Positions 24,211-37,359 of a stretch of DNA of 64,000 bases are shown here, one piece after another. The position numbers and the translations under genes are program-made. The stretch lies in contig ML681996.1 in NCBI GenBank assembly GCA_007922195.1, positions 20,091,201 to 20,155,200 of the forward strand. Reading direction: 5' to 3'. Each line of letters opens with the position of its first letter. Within the stretch, counting starts at the first letter, position 1. Below the pieces are notes generated by a model that worked only from the letters and a program-made list of their open reading frames with translations, did no database searches and was not told where the DNA came from. The stretch is from Podocnemis expansa (Eukaryota; Chordata; Testudines; Podocnemididae).

Positions 24211-24390
24211 CAGTGGTTTTCAAACTTTTCTTCCTGGTACCCATTTAAAAACAAAATCATTTATGCTCACAACCCAACAATTACATCTTTGAGCAATGCA
24301 TTCCAGTCTTCTGGTGGGGAGAGCTGTGACCCAATGCCCGAAGGTCTATAATCCAGCACTGGGTCCTGATCCTAAATTTGAAAACCACTG
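24211..24390. mobile_element. hAT-type MITE inserted in CR1
   Basis: Ends CAGTGGTTTTCAAACT and ATTTGAAAACCACTG are inverted repeats. Flanks ATCTACTA and ATCTTGTC are both one to three changes from ATCTAGTC, the sequence expected in the CR1 3' region, so I infer a decayed 8-bp duplication. 180 bp, no coding. Confidence 0.75.
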
Positions 24391-25958
24391 ATCTTGTCTG
24401 ACCTGCTACACATTGCAGGCCTGAAAACCTCACCCACCCACTCCAGCAACAAGACTCTAAACTATGACTGAGTTAGTTACATCCTCAAATCATGATTTAC
24501 GGACTTTAAGATACAGAGAATTCATTGGTAGGTGAGCCTTGCTTCATGCTACAGAGGAAGGCAAAAAACCCTCAGAGCCTCAGCCAATCAGGCCTGGGAG
24601 AAGATTCCTTCCCAACCCCAAATAAGGTGATCGGGTAAACCCTGAGCACATGGGCAAGTCTTCACGAGCCGGTCATCCAAGAAAGAGTTGTCTGTAATAA
24701 CTCATGACACACCCAATTGATCCCCCCCGCCCCCTTCTTAGGCCACTTGCATATACATCCCCAATAGTCAAAGATCACTCAGTTTCCAAAATAGGACATC
24801 ATATCATACCATCCCCTCCATAAACTTATCAAGCTCAGTTTTGAACACAGATATGTTTTTTGCCCCCACAACTCCCCTTGAAAGACTATTCCAGAACTTT
24901 ACTCCTCTTTGATAATTAGAAATCTACATCTAATTTCAAGCCTAAATTTCCTAATCGACAGTTTATATCCATTTGTTCTTGTATTGATGTTGGTGCTGTG
25001 CTCACATAATTCCTCTCCTTCCCTGATATTTATCCCTCTGATGTATTTATAGAGAGCAACCACATCAACCTTCTTTTGGTTAGACTAAACAAGCCAAGCT
25101 CCTTGAGTCTCCTCTCATAAAACAGGCTTTCCACTCCACAGACCATCCGTTTAGCCCTTCTTTGTACCTGTTCCAATTTGAATTCATCCTTTTTAAACAT
25201 GAGGGACCAAAACTGCACTAATACCTCCCTGTCTCTACTTGAAATACCTCTCCTGATACGTCCTAGAACCACATTAAGTTGTTGTTTGTTTTCATGGCCA
25301 CATCATATTGGCATCTAATAGTCATCCTGTGACAAACCAGTACTCCCAGATCCTTCTTCTCCTCAGTCCCTTCCAACTGATGTGTCCCCAGCTTATAGGA
25401 AAAATTCCTGTTATTTGTCCCCAAATGCATGATCTTGCACTTCCCATTATTAAATTTCATCCTATTCCTGATACTCCAGTTTACAAGGTCATCCAGACCT
25501 TTTTTGTATGGTACCCCAATCCTTCTCTGTATTAGGAATACCACACAACTTGGTGTCATCTGCAAACTTAATTAGCACATTCCCACTTTTTATGCCTTTC
25601 TGTAACAAAAAGGTTAAATAAAATAAAATTGATCTCAAGACCCTGAGGGACTCCGCTAGTAATTACCTTCCACCTTGACAGTGTACCCTTCAGTATGACC
25701 CGCTTTAGTCTCCCCTTTAACCTGTTCCTTTATCCATCTTATTATATTTATATTAATTCCCATCTTATGCAACTTAACTAATATTTCCCTATGTGGAACT
25801 CTATCAAATGCCTTGCTGAAATCTAAGTAATTTAAATCCATCACATTCGCTTTATCTAAAAAATCTGTTATTCTCTCAAAAAAGATCAGGTTGGTCTGAC
25901 ACAATCTACCTGTTTTAAAGTCATGTTGTATTTTATCCCAGTTACCATTATTCTCAAT

Positions 25959-26082
25959 GGCTATGTTCACACATAAACAGGATCCCATCATTTTGAAATA
26001 AAGAAATGTCGTTCAGACATGACAACTTTTATTTTGAAACAATGGTTGTTTTTTTAAATAAAAGCCTCATGTGGACATAGCC
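25959..26082. mobile_element. Short MITE with TATTTTGAAATA-type palindromes in CR1
   Basis: Ends GGCTATGTTCACAC and GTGGACATAGCC are inverted repeats, flanked by AAT on both sides. The CR1 sequence continues directly across it. Motifs ATTTTGAAATAAA and TTATTTTGAAAC link it to the element at the window start (TATTTCGAAATA). 124 bp, non-coding. Confidence 0.75.
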
Positions 26083-26090
26083 AATATCTT

Positions 26091-26625
26091 CAGGGCCAGT
26101 CCGTCCATAGAGGCGACCTAGGCAGTTGCCTAGGGCACCAATGGCTGGGCTGAAGCCAGCAAGTGCCCTGCTCCACTCAGGCATGTAGCCTAGGGTGGAG
26201 CAAGGAAAGAAGCTGTATTTCAGCTGACTGGCTACACTCCAGGTAAGTGGTGGCGGTTGGCATTTGGTCTAGGCCAGCCTGGCCAGAGCAGTGGTTCCCA
26301 ACCTCTTCAAGGTTGAGGAACCCTGGCCAGAGATCTGGCCCTGGTTGGAGAAGCTGTACCATTGCTGAGATCTAGCCGAGGGCAAGGATCTGACTGCAGC
26401 AATTCAGCTGTCTGCAAGGGTCTGGCCCCAGCCAGGGATCAGTGCTGATGATACAACTCAGCCCAGCAGCTTGCACAGTGCCCACCACTTGGCTGGGCTT
26501 GGGGGGGTTGTGTGCTAGGAGGAGTGGAATGGGGGACCTACCATCTGGCCTGCCCTGAGCCATTTGGGGATGAGGCAAAAATCACAGACACTTAAGGCTC
26601 ACCAAAAAACCTTGGTCCGGCCCTG
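26091..26625. mobile_element. hAT-type MITE in CR1, adjoining a second MITE
   Basis: Left end CAGGGCCAGTCCG and right end TTGGTCCGGCCCTG are inverted repeats. Flanks AATATCTT (26083-26090) and AATATCCT (26626-26633) match at 7 of 8. Inside, near 26289-26325, is a CAGTGGTTCCCAACCTC fragment of another hAT family. No transposase. Confidence 0.8.
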
Positions 26626-26715
26626 AATATCCTTAAGCACTTCCTCCTTCAAAATTTTCTCCAAGACTTTGCATACTACTGATGTCAAACTAATGGGCAC
26701 ATAGTTACCCAGATC

Positions 26716-27989
26716 GCTTGTATGGATGCAAAAAACAGAAGGACACAAGAAGTGAACTTTTTCTCTTTTGCCTCCATGACAGGATAACCCAGACTTCGTT
26801 CCTTGCTAGTGCCCTGCATGTAGCTGCTTGAAATGGGAAAAAAAAAAAGTGATGGGGTGCGCACAAGTCCAATACCTCCACGTGTGGAAGATCTTTTGCT
26901 CTGGCATGCATTGCTGGGAATCCCAAGTGGAATTTCTGTTGACTAGCCAGAATTCTTCCTGAGGGCTCAAGCTGTAGCTCAGTCCTGCTCCATCAATTCT
27001 AATATGCCTCTACTTGCCAAGTGTGGAATCAAGCCCTGAATTTGCTGTTCAGGTAGTGAGCTTCATGGAAGGGTTTAGAGCCTCTCTCTAGGTTTTTTTG
27101 TTTGTTTGTTTGGTTGGTTGGTTTTGTTTTTTGTGGTGGTGGTTTAATTTAAGCATTTTATTTTGTTACTGAGGTGACTTTTTTTTTTAAATAAGTTAAA
27201 AAATTTTCACAACTCACAAAATGGGAAAGTCAAATAGAGAAAGATAATGGATCTCCCTTTGATTTATATGTCATTGAAAAGGTTTTGTTTTCTCATTAGC
27301 TTTGAATTGATTTTCAGCTGTGTGCACAGATTACTGCATGTGGATTAGTTACAAGCATCAGTTTAGCATAGTTACAGACTTATGGCAGATTCATCTGGGT
27401 TCCATTCCTTCAGTAATTAAGTATTAAGCACAACATTAATTCCCTTACTCATGTTCAGTAGATAGGCTGCAGCATATCCATAAAAATATCCCAAAGGGAT
27501 ATTGCCACATGCAAAATATAACTGAGACAGAGGAAGAATGTCAAAATTGTTACATAAAAAGAAAAGATACAATGTCAAAGGACCTCAAAATATTAGGCAG
27601 ATTGTGAATAGAAAAAGGAGTCAGAATAATCTGCTGAGAAGAAAAAACAGAAGGCAGGGGAGAAAAAATAGAAATCAGCCTGAAACTATTGGTCACTATA
27701 ATATCTTCCTAGGGGGCACTGTAGGACTCTGATATGGTCTATCTTTGTATAGGATACTTGTACTGTCCTCACTGCCACAGTATCTGATTACCCTACAATC
27801 TGTAATTTATTTAGTCTCAAAAACACCAACAAACAAACAGAAACCCCTGTGAAGTATGCAAGCGCTATTAGCCTCACTGATGGGGAACCTACCCAAACTG
27901 GAAATCTGCGATGGAGCTAAGAATTGAACGCAGGTCTATGGCTAACATTCTAATCCTTGGGGTAGTCCTCATGTCTAAGTAGAGTGGAT
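26716..27989. other. Intron stretch, no gene seen
   Basis: Contains a T/G-rich simple repeat near 27095-27150 ((TTTG)n, (GGTT)n). A Lys/Arg-rich 64-codon ORF at 27538-27732 reflects A-rich sequence and is not called. Confidence 0.55.
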
Positions 27990-28610
27990 AGTTTTTAAAG
28001 ATCTTACTTTCTCTGTAGCCTTTCCTGTTCAACAGAAAAAGGCTAATATCATTCTGCAATGTATTAACAAGTGTTGTATAGAAGACTTTGAGGGAATTAT
28101 TCTGCTCTACTTGGGGTACTGGTAAGGCCTCAGATGAAATAGTGTGTTCAATCTGGGGCACCACGTAGGAAATCTGCACACAAATAAGAGGAAGTCCAGA
28201 AGAAAGCAACAAAAATGTTGAAAAGTTTACAAAACCTGATCTGTAAGGAAAGGTTAAAATAACAGAAACATGTTTAATCTTGAGAAATGACAACAAGGGA
28301 GGAGAGAGGAGAAGAATCTGTAGTAATTTCCAGATACTTTGAGGACTATTAAAGAAGACAATAATGAATTGTAATCCATGCCCACTAAGCATAAGAGAAG
28401 ATATAGTCAGCAAGAGATATTTAGGTTAGATTTTTAGGAAAAACTTTCTAACAATATAGAGAGAGACAACAGGGAATAAGCTTTCAAAGGGCATTTGTGG
28501 GGTCCCAGTCATTGGAGGTTTTTGAGGTTTTTAAGAAAAGTTGAACAAATATCTGTCAGGGATGGTTTAGTTATACTTGGTCCTGCCTCATGGCAGCACA
28601 AACCCTTTAA
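27990..28610 (+). mobile_element. CR1-family LINE 3' portion
   Basis: The plus strand follows the CR1 C-terminal RT and 3' UTR order: TTCAATCTGGGGCACCACGT, GAAGTCCAGAAGAAAGCAAC, AAAAATGTTGAAAAG, then GAACAAATATCTGTCAGGGA, TGGTTTAG, TACTTGGTCCTGCCTCA. It is diverged with stops. A 174-codon minus-strand ORF at 27889-28413 is antisense to it and is not a gene. Confidence 0.8.
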
Positions 28611-29974
28611 TGTCCTTACCAGACCTAGAGCTCCCAGGGAAGGATATGTTCCCCACACAAAAAGGGGTACTAATGTTGGGACTGGAAGAGGTGGTGAAAA
28701 TGGAAAAAATGTTTTAGCACATTTACTGTGTTTCTCATATAGACTATAAGTACCTTAAAGTTTGTAATTCATTTGTTTAAACTTTGCTCTGGAAGAGTGA
28801 CTGGCTATTTTTAGATAGATAGATAGTTTGTTTGTTTGTTTGGTTTTTTTTGTTTTTTTTTTTAATACTGGGAATAAATCCATTCTGCTTAAATTGTGTA
28901 AACACTTTGGACTGCCTCAGTGTCTCCTTTAGCTGACCACTGCTCCTCTCCACTTCCAAGAAGTAGTTATCCGGTCAGGTTTTGCATATTCCTTTTCATT
29001 TGAAAACTAAGTAATTCCTTGCCTGCTAATTTATGCTGTCAATCTGATTCTAGTGTAGTTTATGAAAGATTTTAAACTCGATGATGTTCAAGCTGTGTCC
29101 CTTTGGACTTCATAGACAAATACTTGGTGATAGGTGAAGGAAAAGTAACCATATCTATTAGGGCAACAAAACAATCAAAACCACAGTACATTAGCATTTA
29201 AATAATTTCAAAATGGTGAGTCTTAATACAGAATTAAGAGATTACTGCCATATTTTAAATTTAATATTTGAAACCAAACTCTTCTCCTCATTATACCAAT
29301 GTAACTCCACAGAATCCCAACACTTTTTCTACCATAGCTCTACTACACTCTTAGAGGAGCATCTGGTCTTCCTTTAAGAGCCTATATTTGAAGGAAGCTG
29401 AGCTAGGAGAGACAAAGAATTAAGGTTAAGAGATCATATTTATTTCATGAATAGGGGGATAATGAAGCAGAAGAGGGAAGAAAAAAACTGACTGGAATAG
29501 ATACGATGTGTGAGTATTATAGGTTTTGGTGGACTGCACCTGAAACCCCTAATTATAAGAAGAAAAAAAATCTTACTAACAGATTAAAACAGATATTTTA
29601 AAAAAGGAAATGGAGAAAAGATATATAATATTTCTACCCCCCCATTCCTTGAAAGAATAAAACACCATAAAGGACATTGGGACATTTTTATTTACACATA
29701 CTAGATTCCAGCTGTGCACATAGGGGTGATTTGTGCACAAAAATCTAATTGCCATTCAGGATACAATTTTGGATTATCAGTGTCACTAGCCATCTTCTAA
29801 TAATCTTTTAAATTGGATTTATAACCATCTTATTATTCTGTCCTGCAGTCTTAAAAGAAAAATATTGAACCCTTTTTTCCTCTTTATGTTCATTCTCCCC
29901 CTCCCCTGACTTGTAGACAAATCTCACAACTGCAATATCTTTAATGAAATTAGATAAAATATACTGACAAGTTC
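28611..29974. other. Intron stretch, no gene seen
   Basis: A (GATA)3(TTTG)n simple repeat lies at 28812-28850. The rest is AT-rich with nothing recognised. Confidence 0.55.
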
Positions 29975-30160
29975 CAGAAGTGTAACCATGTTAGCCTGTA
30001 TACAGCAAAACCAGAAGAATCCCATGGCACCTGAAAGACTAATGAATTTCTCTGAGCATAAGCTTCCATGGGCTGCAACATCCTTTTGTGATGCATCTGA
30101 AAATGGGTTGACAGGATCCTCATAGCTTATGGCACAGGACTCTTGTAGTACCACCTCCAT
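29975..30160. mobile_element. Inverted Penelope-like terminal repeats
   Basis: 29977-30093 is a PLE terminal repeat in the same orientation as 47189-47275: CCATGTTAGCCTGTATACAG, CCATGGCACCTGAAAGACTA, GAGCATAAGCTTCCATGGGC. It runs through GATGCATCTGA and continues as a shorter opposite copy: CATAGCTTATGGCACAGGAC then TCTTGTAGTACC. A head-to-head pair with an internal deletion. No coding. Confidence 0.7.
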
Positions 30161-33100
30161 TTTGAGTCACACCCAGTGAAAATAATTCAATTTTAGCCCA
30201 CTTAATTAGATGTATAATACAAGCCATTTCAAGCTATCTTTAACTTGCAGTCTAGTTCCCCCATTAACTACCTTTCTCAGTTAACTTGCCCTCAAATTTC
30301 ATGATGTATGTTTTATATTCCACTATCTTGCACATAATTTCAAAGGGGGCATAGTCTTTAATTGGATCCAATAATATAAAACCTCATTAGTTAGTCACAT
30401 CTGTCTTTACCCACTCATCACATAACTCCCACTCATAGCAACACATTTTTAAGAAGATTCACTCTTCTGTCATCTCACTTTAGCCAGCCTTCCAGAACTC
30501 AAATTGAGCTCTTCTAAACAGCAACATATTGAGGAAGAAAAGGTTAATTCAGATCCTCCAGTCACTGTTTCAGACTCTGGTTCTCTTTTTAGAGAGAGGC
30601 ATTAAAAGTGACAGCTGGTGGTTCTTGTGACGATAGACATGTCGGTATGAAGCAGTGGAATATGATCAATGTATTTTCTATAAACCACTGGAAAGCTATC
30701 AGGTGAAACAGCTACTGGCCTTTACCAATCTCAGTCAGATTTACAGCAGTAACCTATAAACAAAAGAATTTATCCAATTACCACCCATCCGAGCCATTTA
30801 ATATTCCAGGAATGTGGCATTTTGAAGTTCTTTACAATTCTCTTAATTGTCTGTAACAATATAGGTCATGATCCTCCAAGATATCAACATAATGTATAGT
30901 AACAAAGAGCAGTGAGGGTTGTCAACAATGCTACATGCTCCTTTGTAATTAAATCACCTCAGGGAGTGATCCACTAAATCATACCATAGTAGTGCATGGC
31001 AGATGATTGGATTTGGGCTGGTGGATTTTGAATTTCAAACTGCTTTCCCAGTCCAGTTAAATCAAATGATCTCCAGTGAGATGTTTTAAAAATACTTTTG
31101 ATCTCAAGTACAAATATTCAAAAAGCAAACCATTTGAAAAATTAAATGAATTTTTACAGAATAATGTTGTTCCTTATTATGATGAATATAATTAGATACT
31201 TCATTTTCCTATCTTGAGAGCACAGCTCACAATTAGTATCAGATCAATGCCACACAGAGGAGATGCAAAGAAAAAGTATTTATGGATAACAGATTAACTT
31301 TTGAAACCAGAAAGGTTGCTTAGTCATGAAAAATACCTGAAAGCTGGAAATCATCTATGTATTCTTATGCTGGGGGTAGGGGAAAACTTCATATATCACT
31401 ATCAAAAACATTTTACAGTTCTGAAAAACAAATTTATCATGTCGGTATTGATGTAAAACACATTTTATTCTGCTCTTCAAAGGAATGCTTCAGATGGTGT
31501 CTTGAGAATCTTTATTTTTCATTGGATTATTTCTGTTCTGTTTACTCATAAGTATACTTTAGATATGGCATGTGAAAACTCAGTGGTAAAGTCAAACAAC
31601 CCAATGATCTCAGTGCAAAACATGCAATACCCTACCAAATTTAAACCATGTATCATAATTGCATGTGTCTTGAGTGATGTTAAACTTATTTTGTAATGCT
31701 GCATAAGCATGTCTTGATGTTTCCTTTTTCTGTTTATGGCTGTTTTTAGTCACTGAAAATGGGGGAGGGATAGAAAGAGGTCAGAACTGACAGTAAAGCT
31801 GAATCAGCACATCTCATGCCAATGAAGTAATGAAAAACAGCACTGTTCTTACAGCAACAATAATGAATATAAATAGAAAAAGAAGAAAAAGTCTGAATAG
31901 CTACTAGGAAAGAATGAAGCATCCATTTCAAGGAAGAATCTTTTCCTGCCATCACAGATAGCTTTGTGAACTGGCTAAATTAGGATGCCGTTTAACAATT
32001 TTCATGCTCCAAGCAAAGTCTATGAAAGACAGATCTTCTTTATTTTCCTGTAAGGGATCAAACTTAAAAGGGTGAATTTTGCTCTGGTTTCCTATACATT
32101 TCATTCTGATGTCAGTCATCCCCAGATAAAGTCTGCTATCACATCTTTCACATATTTTAGTACTTTATAATATCATATAATACTTAATATGAATGTTTTA
32201 GCTCCTGGATTTACTGTATTGAGTTCACATCCACGGGAAGTCTGCAGATAACATTAGCAGAGTTCACCTACTGGCCAAATAATTATCAAATGATAATAAA
32301 AAAATTTGTTCAACTTTTATCTTATCTTTAAAATTAAATCCCTCCATAAATTCATAAATCTACATGGAAATCATTTGTTGGAATAGATACACGTCTGATC
32401 CCTTCTCTTATAAACCATTGGATATTCTGTCCAAGGACACTTTAATGACACAAGACTTTTATAACTGATGCCATACTCTAAAAACACTTAAATATAAAAG
32501 TCATTGGAGATACATTGCAACTATTAAGTTCCAACAGATTAAAAAGTGTTTTGGTCTGTCACTGATTGTGATTTCATAGATCTAATGTATTTTACATTGC
32601 AATCTGTTCAAAGCTTAGAGAAAATACCCTTTCTATCTTTGAAACTTATTTTAGATTATTATTATTTGTTTAGATTACTAGATTATTTATTATTACATCT
32701 TCTGTTAGAATAACAAAATAGCAGTCTCAAACTTCTTAGGAGGACTCGTAGGCTGAAGAGAGACCACCTAACTTTTAAAATCATGCAAAGGTTTTAATTT
32801 GCATTACAACTTACATAAAATTAAGGATTTTTTTTTAAAAATTGTACCACTTATTGGCATTACAAAAGTTAAATATTTAATTAGTCTGGTAATACATACT
32901 CTTGATTAATTTATTATTTCTTATTTTATAAGAAATTAACTGCAAGAAACTCTGCTTTGGTTCTTTAAAAAAAGAACTTTTAAGATGTTCTATACTCATA
33001 TTTTTGCAACTGTTTCATGCATTCTGATATTTTTAAGACCTTAGTTCCATAAATCAGCTATAATCAAAGAATTCAGCAATGAGTCTATTTATAAAGGCCT

Positions 33101-33820
33101 TAAAGACTGTGTCACTGGTGCAGTGCTGGCCTAATCTGTCTTTCTGGGAAAGTAAATACATACCTAAGGCACAGCTTTGAAAGATACACTAATTCATAAG
33201 TGCTCAGGGTTTAGAAGTTTAGTTAATTCAAATTTAATTTACATTTCTAAAAAATCACAAATATTTTGGTTACTGAGAGCCTGATCTAGCATTATTTACC
33301 TATTTAGTGCAGTCTGATTTTTATCTCACCAGTGTAAAGACATGGAAAACAGAAATAATTTCAATAAAACCAATGTGGAGTTTCACACATCAAGAACAGA
33401 TGTATGTGAGGCCAGAACTGGGCCCAATGACTTTAACAGGGGGTCTGCTGTGTGTAAAAACTGCAGGACTGAGTTGCTCATGGGACTTGTTTGTTTTGGC
33501 TGCTATTAACAGGGGATATGAAGAGTTTTTAAAACTGAAATTCTGGGCAAAATAATGGCTCAACAATAACATTCATATGCAGAAGTTACAATTTTCAACA
33601 TTATGATGGATAGTCATCAAACAAAAATTTGCATTAAAGCTGGAACTGAGGCTATTGGTTAATTTGACTCGCTCCATGGTGTGTGCTTTATGAGGATATA
33701 GGAAGAAGATAAGACAAGCAAATGTTAGGGAAAAAAAAAAAAAACAGGCAATGGAGACTGAAAGTCACTGTACTCATACCAGAGACAAATGACTCTGGAC
33801 AGACAGAAAGAGTGATAATC
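30161..33820. other. Intron stretch, no gene seen
   Basis: AT-rich intron with no recognised exon, RNA gene or intact element. Confidence 0.6.
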
Positions 33821-34165
33821 CAGGCACGACCAACTCAAGGGGCTGTGGTGCCCCAAGCCAGCTTTTGCTTTAGCACTCCCACCTCCCGGGGGGGCAGAAC
33901 CCAGCTTCGCCCTGGGGGTGGCAAGGGCCAGCCCAAAGGTGGGGCAAGAGAGCAGAGCGCAGCTGCACAGCCAGCCCAGAGTGGGTTGGAGAGGTGGCAC
34001 AGGAGTGCAGGGCTTGTTTCTCAGCTGCCCTTAAACCAGTCTTTGTCAAACTTTTATCCTTGGGACCCATCGCTGGACCCCTCTGCAATGTGGTTACCCT
34101 CCACTGAAAGAAAGCGGCCGCTGCTAGAAAATTGAACAGTGACGATGGCTGTGGGGAGGAGTTGT
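33821..34165. repeat. GC-rich repeat-like block, probably hAT-derived
   Basis: Begins CAGGCACGACCAACTCAAGG, similar to a hAT end, and is GC-rich against AT-rich surroundings. Near 34038-34100 it carries CCAGTCTTTGTCAAACTTTT, resembling the left end of the 24.2-kb hAT family. The right boundary and target duplication were not found. The 137-codon ORF across it is a composition effect. Confidence 0.4.
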
Positions 34166-35389
34166 GGTTCAGGGGTGGCAATCCCCATGGCTTTCATCCT
34201 TTCTCTTGAGGCTTCTATTGAATCTCTGAAATCTACACATCTAATTTGAGATCACCTACGTGGAACATGCAGAGTGTGATCCCACATGCCATACTCCTGT
34301 CTCAAATCAGGAAGTATGTCAAGTCTCTAAAATTGCATATAGTAGCCTGGAGTGTGTGTGTGGGACCTCCTTGCAAATGGGCGTGGGGTGACTGGGTTGA
34401 GAAATGAGATGGAAGTGCTGAGACAGGAGAAGGAGGAGAGAGACAATGCCAGGCTGAAAAGGAGGGTCCTAGAAGATACTGTTTACTGCTGAGCCTGTCC
34501 AAGTCCGTCCAGGTCCTGCTCCCTTCTCTACTGCCAAATCCCGGGAACTGAAGCAGCCCCTCTGGGTTCCACCTTCACTTCTGCACTTCATCTGCTCCCT
34601 GACTCTGCATGAGTTTTCATGAACACACAATTGTCCACAATATTGTGATTGAAGGGGTGCTAGCCCTCTCTGCTTGGTCTGGTGACCCCTGTTGCTGTCA
34701 GTGTGCATGAGGCAGCAACACAATAGGGCTGTCCACTCCCCCCTTCAGTTTAGGACCTTGTTATGACTTCTCCTTCAAGCAGATCCATCCCTGAGTTGGA
34801 ATTTATTCTGTTACTTAGGCTTTCTAATTGTAGAAAAAAATACCATACTTTGTAACACAGGCTCCTACTAGAACAGTTTGCTTTTCTCTTCTCTTTTTAA
34901 TTATCAGTCCAAAAAAATTCTGGAGTTTTGATCAAAATCTACAAGTTATAACTTTTGTTGCAAGCAAGGGAATTCTCAACCCTGAAAAAAAGAGGCAAGT
35001 CCTACTTAGCAAAAATAACTGCAATCCCCATATCCCAGAAATGGTGGAATAAGGATGTATTCAAAGTGTTTTTCTTCTCTTCATTGTGTCTATTGATAAA
35101 AAAACACAAAGGTTGCTTGCTAGTGACCTCAGTCTTTTTCATATGACTGAGAGAAGCCCAAAGAGCTACTGACTCAGAGAGGAGGCATAGAGGTTTTTGA
35201 ACAACAATTAGCACTTCATTGTTAATCCTAATGACTCATCTTTGTTGCAGTGCTCTTTATTGAAGGCTGATACTGTGTTACAACTAACAGGCTGCATGAA
35301 CACTCCCTCAAGCAACTTTCACCCTGAGCCACTCTTCTCTCTGGACTCACAGTAGAGCCAGCCCTGAACCCAGGAGCATAAGAATGGAG
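34166..35389. other. Intron stretch, no gene seen
   Basis: Moderately GC-richer than its surroundings near 34350-34720 but no exon-like frame or recognised repeat. Confidence 0.5.
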
Positions 35390-35517
35390 ATTCCAGGTCT
35401 GCTCCTCTGGCACTTTCTTAGTCTGGTCATCTCCTCTGCAGTTCACAACCACTTACTCCCATTCTTCTCATGAGGTCCCTTCTAACCATATGATTCAATT
35501 CAATTCAATTCAATTCT
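35390..35517 (+). mobile_element. CR1 3' tail with (ATTCA)n terminus
   Basis: GAGGTCCCTTCTAACCATAT followed by GATTCAATTCAATTCAATTC matches the CR1 3' end, which terminates in short tandem repeats of the ATTCTATG type. Only the last ~60 bases are confident. Confidence 0.6.
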
Positions 35518-37171
35518 GATGAACCAAAGGAACTTCATCGGACCTTGGCCACAAGCTTAACCTCTCAGGTTTGGAAAGCTGAGCTGATATATGTAGATTT
35601 TAGTGGATAGGGGTTAAAAATAAAACTTACAGTTCAGTTACCATCTCAAACATGGAGCCATGATACAGGTAGAAAATTCCTATCAATTTATGCTCTACTA
35701 GTGAAATAAATATGCCATGAAATCAATGTCAGCTACTGACTCAGGCTTCAAGGTTTCCTTCTCTTTCCCAGTAATATCAAGCTGCAAAACAAATACCCTA
35801 TTCAAAAGGTAAGTTGCAGGACACATGCCTACCTGCAGGTGAACAGGGATTAACTAAATACAAGAGCATATAAATCATGTATGGCCCTACACAGAAAATA
35901 AAGGTGCAGCTTGAATTCTGTTTATATGAAGTTTTATTTTAGTAATCTTTACTGACCTTCAATAGTTGCCTTCTCCCATACAATAAAAATACATTAAACA
36001 AAATAAACAAACACTTTATACCACACATAGTAATCTATTCCTCTCTGAATTTATACCTTCTGTCTAACTTTGATACTGTCAAACTTTTTACCTAAATAAA
36101 AAAGACAATGGAAGGTTAAAATGAACATACAAGAGGCATTCATGCTTGTACAATCATGCTTACTTATTAAAAAATAATAAAAGAAAGCATTAACACAAAC
36201 TTAAAAGGAAACCTGCTTTAATGTAAACAGGATCTAAGCAATTATAATGAAATTGATGTAGTGTTCTCAATGGCTATCTCAGACAGTCAACCTGATTATT
36301 ATTCCAAATAGTATAATTACCTCTTTCATGCTAAATATTATGTTTCCAAAAAGGAACACAGACAAGCTAATTCTATGCAGTTATACAAATCCTGGTTAGA
36401 AAGGGAAGAATCAGTAATAACTGTAGGTCAATTTATTTCAAGACAATCCACCTGGTACCCAATGCATCAAAATACAAGTTTATTCTAGAGGTTTTTTTTT
36501 TTTTTTTTTTTTTTTAAATTATGAGGATCTTCTCAACAGGAAGCAATTTTAGAGAGAATTGAACAGTTTAAAGGCTGTAAACATCAGAGGAGCTCTGCTT
36601 CATATGTTTTAGAAGACATTTTGGACTGATGCCTCACAGCTTGCAGCAGTCATGTATACAGTACAGCTCAAGGTAAAAATACCTATTTTAAAAGGCAGCT
36701 TTTGATGAAAGTCATGACAACCACATTGTTCTTTATTGGCAACTGCAATATATTGAGCCATTGCAGTCCTAAATTTGGTAGGAAAACATTGATCTTTTAA
36801 TGAAAAACAGAATTAATTTCTATTCATGTTTAAACTATGATATAGAGGAAGATATATCTGCTTGATTAAAGGCACATTTTTCTAACACCTGACTCACTCC
36901 TAAAATGTACTTTGTGGTGTTAGTCTGCTGGCCCAGTCAAGACAACACAGGTCCTGAAAAATTCAGGGCAAGTGTATGTGAAGGGGACTTCATACAGCAG
37001 ATCCAAAGAGGAGAAACACTTCTGTGGAAGTATTTAGATAAAAGATAAGAGATTCACAGACTATCACATATTTTTCAGAACTGTTTATTGATGTATGGAT
37101 AGTCATGGTGAATTAATATTAGAAATAATTCACTCTTCAAAATCAAAGACTGTTTTTCTTAAGATCTAATA
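35518..37171. other. Intron stretch, no gene seen
   Basis: Contains a T run at about 36491-36516. No gene or intact element recognised. Confidence 0.6.
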
Positions 37172-37359
37172 CAGGGGTCTCAAACTCAAATCACTAGGAG
37201 GACCACATGAGGATGAGTACGTTAGCCTGAGGGTCACATCACTGAAACTTTTTCATACAACAATATTGCAAATATTGATAATGATAGTGGCATTGTTGGC
37301 CACAGGAAATAACTTTAGGGGCTACATGTGGCCCATGAGCCACAAGTTTGAGAGCCCTG
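37172..37359. mobile_element. hAT-type MITE with 8-bp target duplication
   Basis: Ends CAGGGGTCTCAAACTC and AAGTTTGAGAGCCCTG are inverted repeats. Flanks ATCTAATA and CTCTAATA match at 7 of 8. 188 bp, non-coding. Confidence 0.85.

Larger units (their letters stand above)
24165..26715 (-). mobile_element. CR1-type LINE, 5'-truncated, with three later insertions
   Basis: Minus-strand pieces give, from 5' to 3': PISLTSVVCKVLEKILKEE (RT domain, about 26640-26710); ITDFLDKANV and LDFSKAFDRVPH (RT, about 25790-25880); FADDTKLCG, the catalytic Asp pair (25555-25566); and KLEQVQRRAKRMVCG with YERRLKELGLFSLTKRRL (RT C-terminus, 25080-25180). The 3' end near 24170-24200 reads TTTTCTGACCTTAGTGTCTA. Non-LTR reverse transcriptase that copies its RNA into chromosomal breaks. 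Several frameshifts separate the pieces, so it is dead. The gaps at 24211-24390, 25959-26082 and 26091-26625 are later transposons. Confidence 0.9.

Noticed and set aside
27538..27732. Lys/Arg-rich small ORF resembling a nucleic-acid-binding peptide
   Set aside because: A-rich intron sequence; no conserved motif or start context.
27889..28413. 174-codon minus-strand ORF, longest outside transposon coding and PCDH9
   Set aside because: Antisense to a CR1 3' portion; hydrophobic Leu/Ile-rich content reflects the A-rich plus strand.
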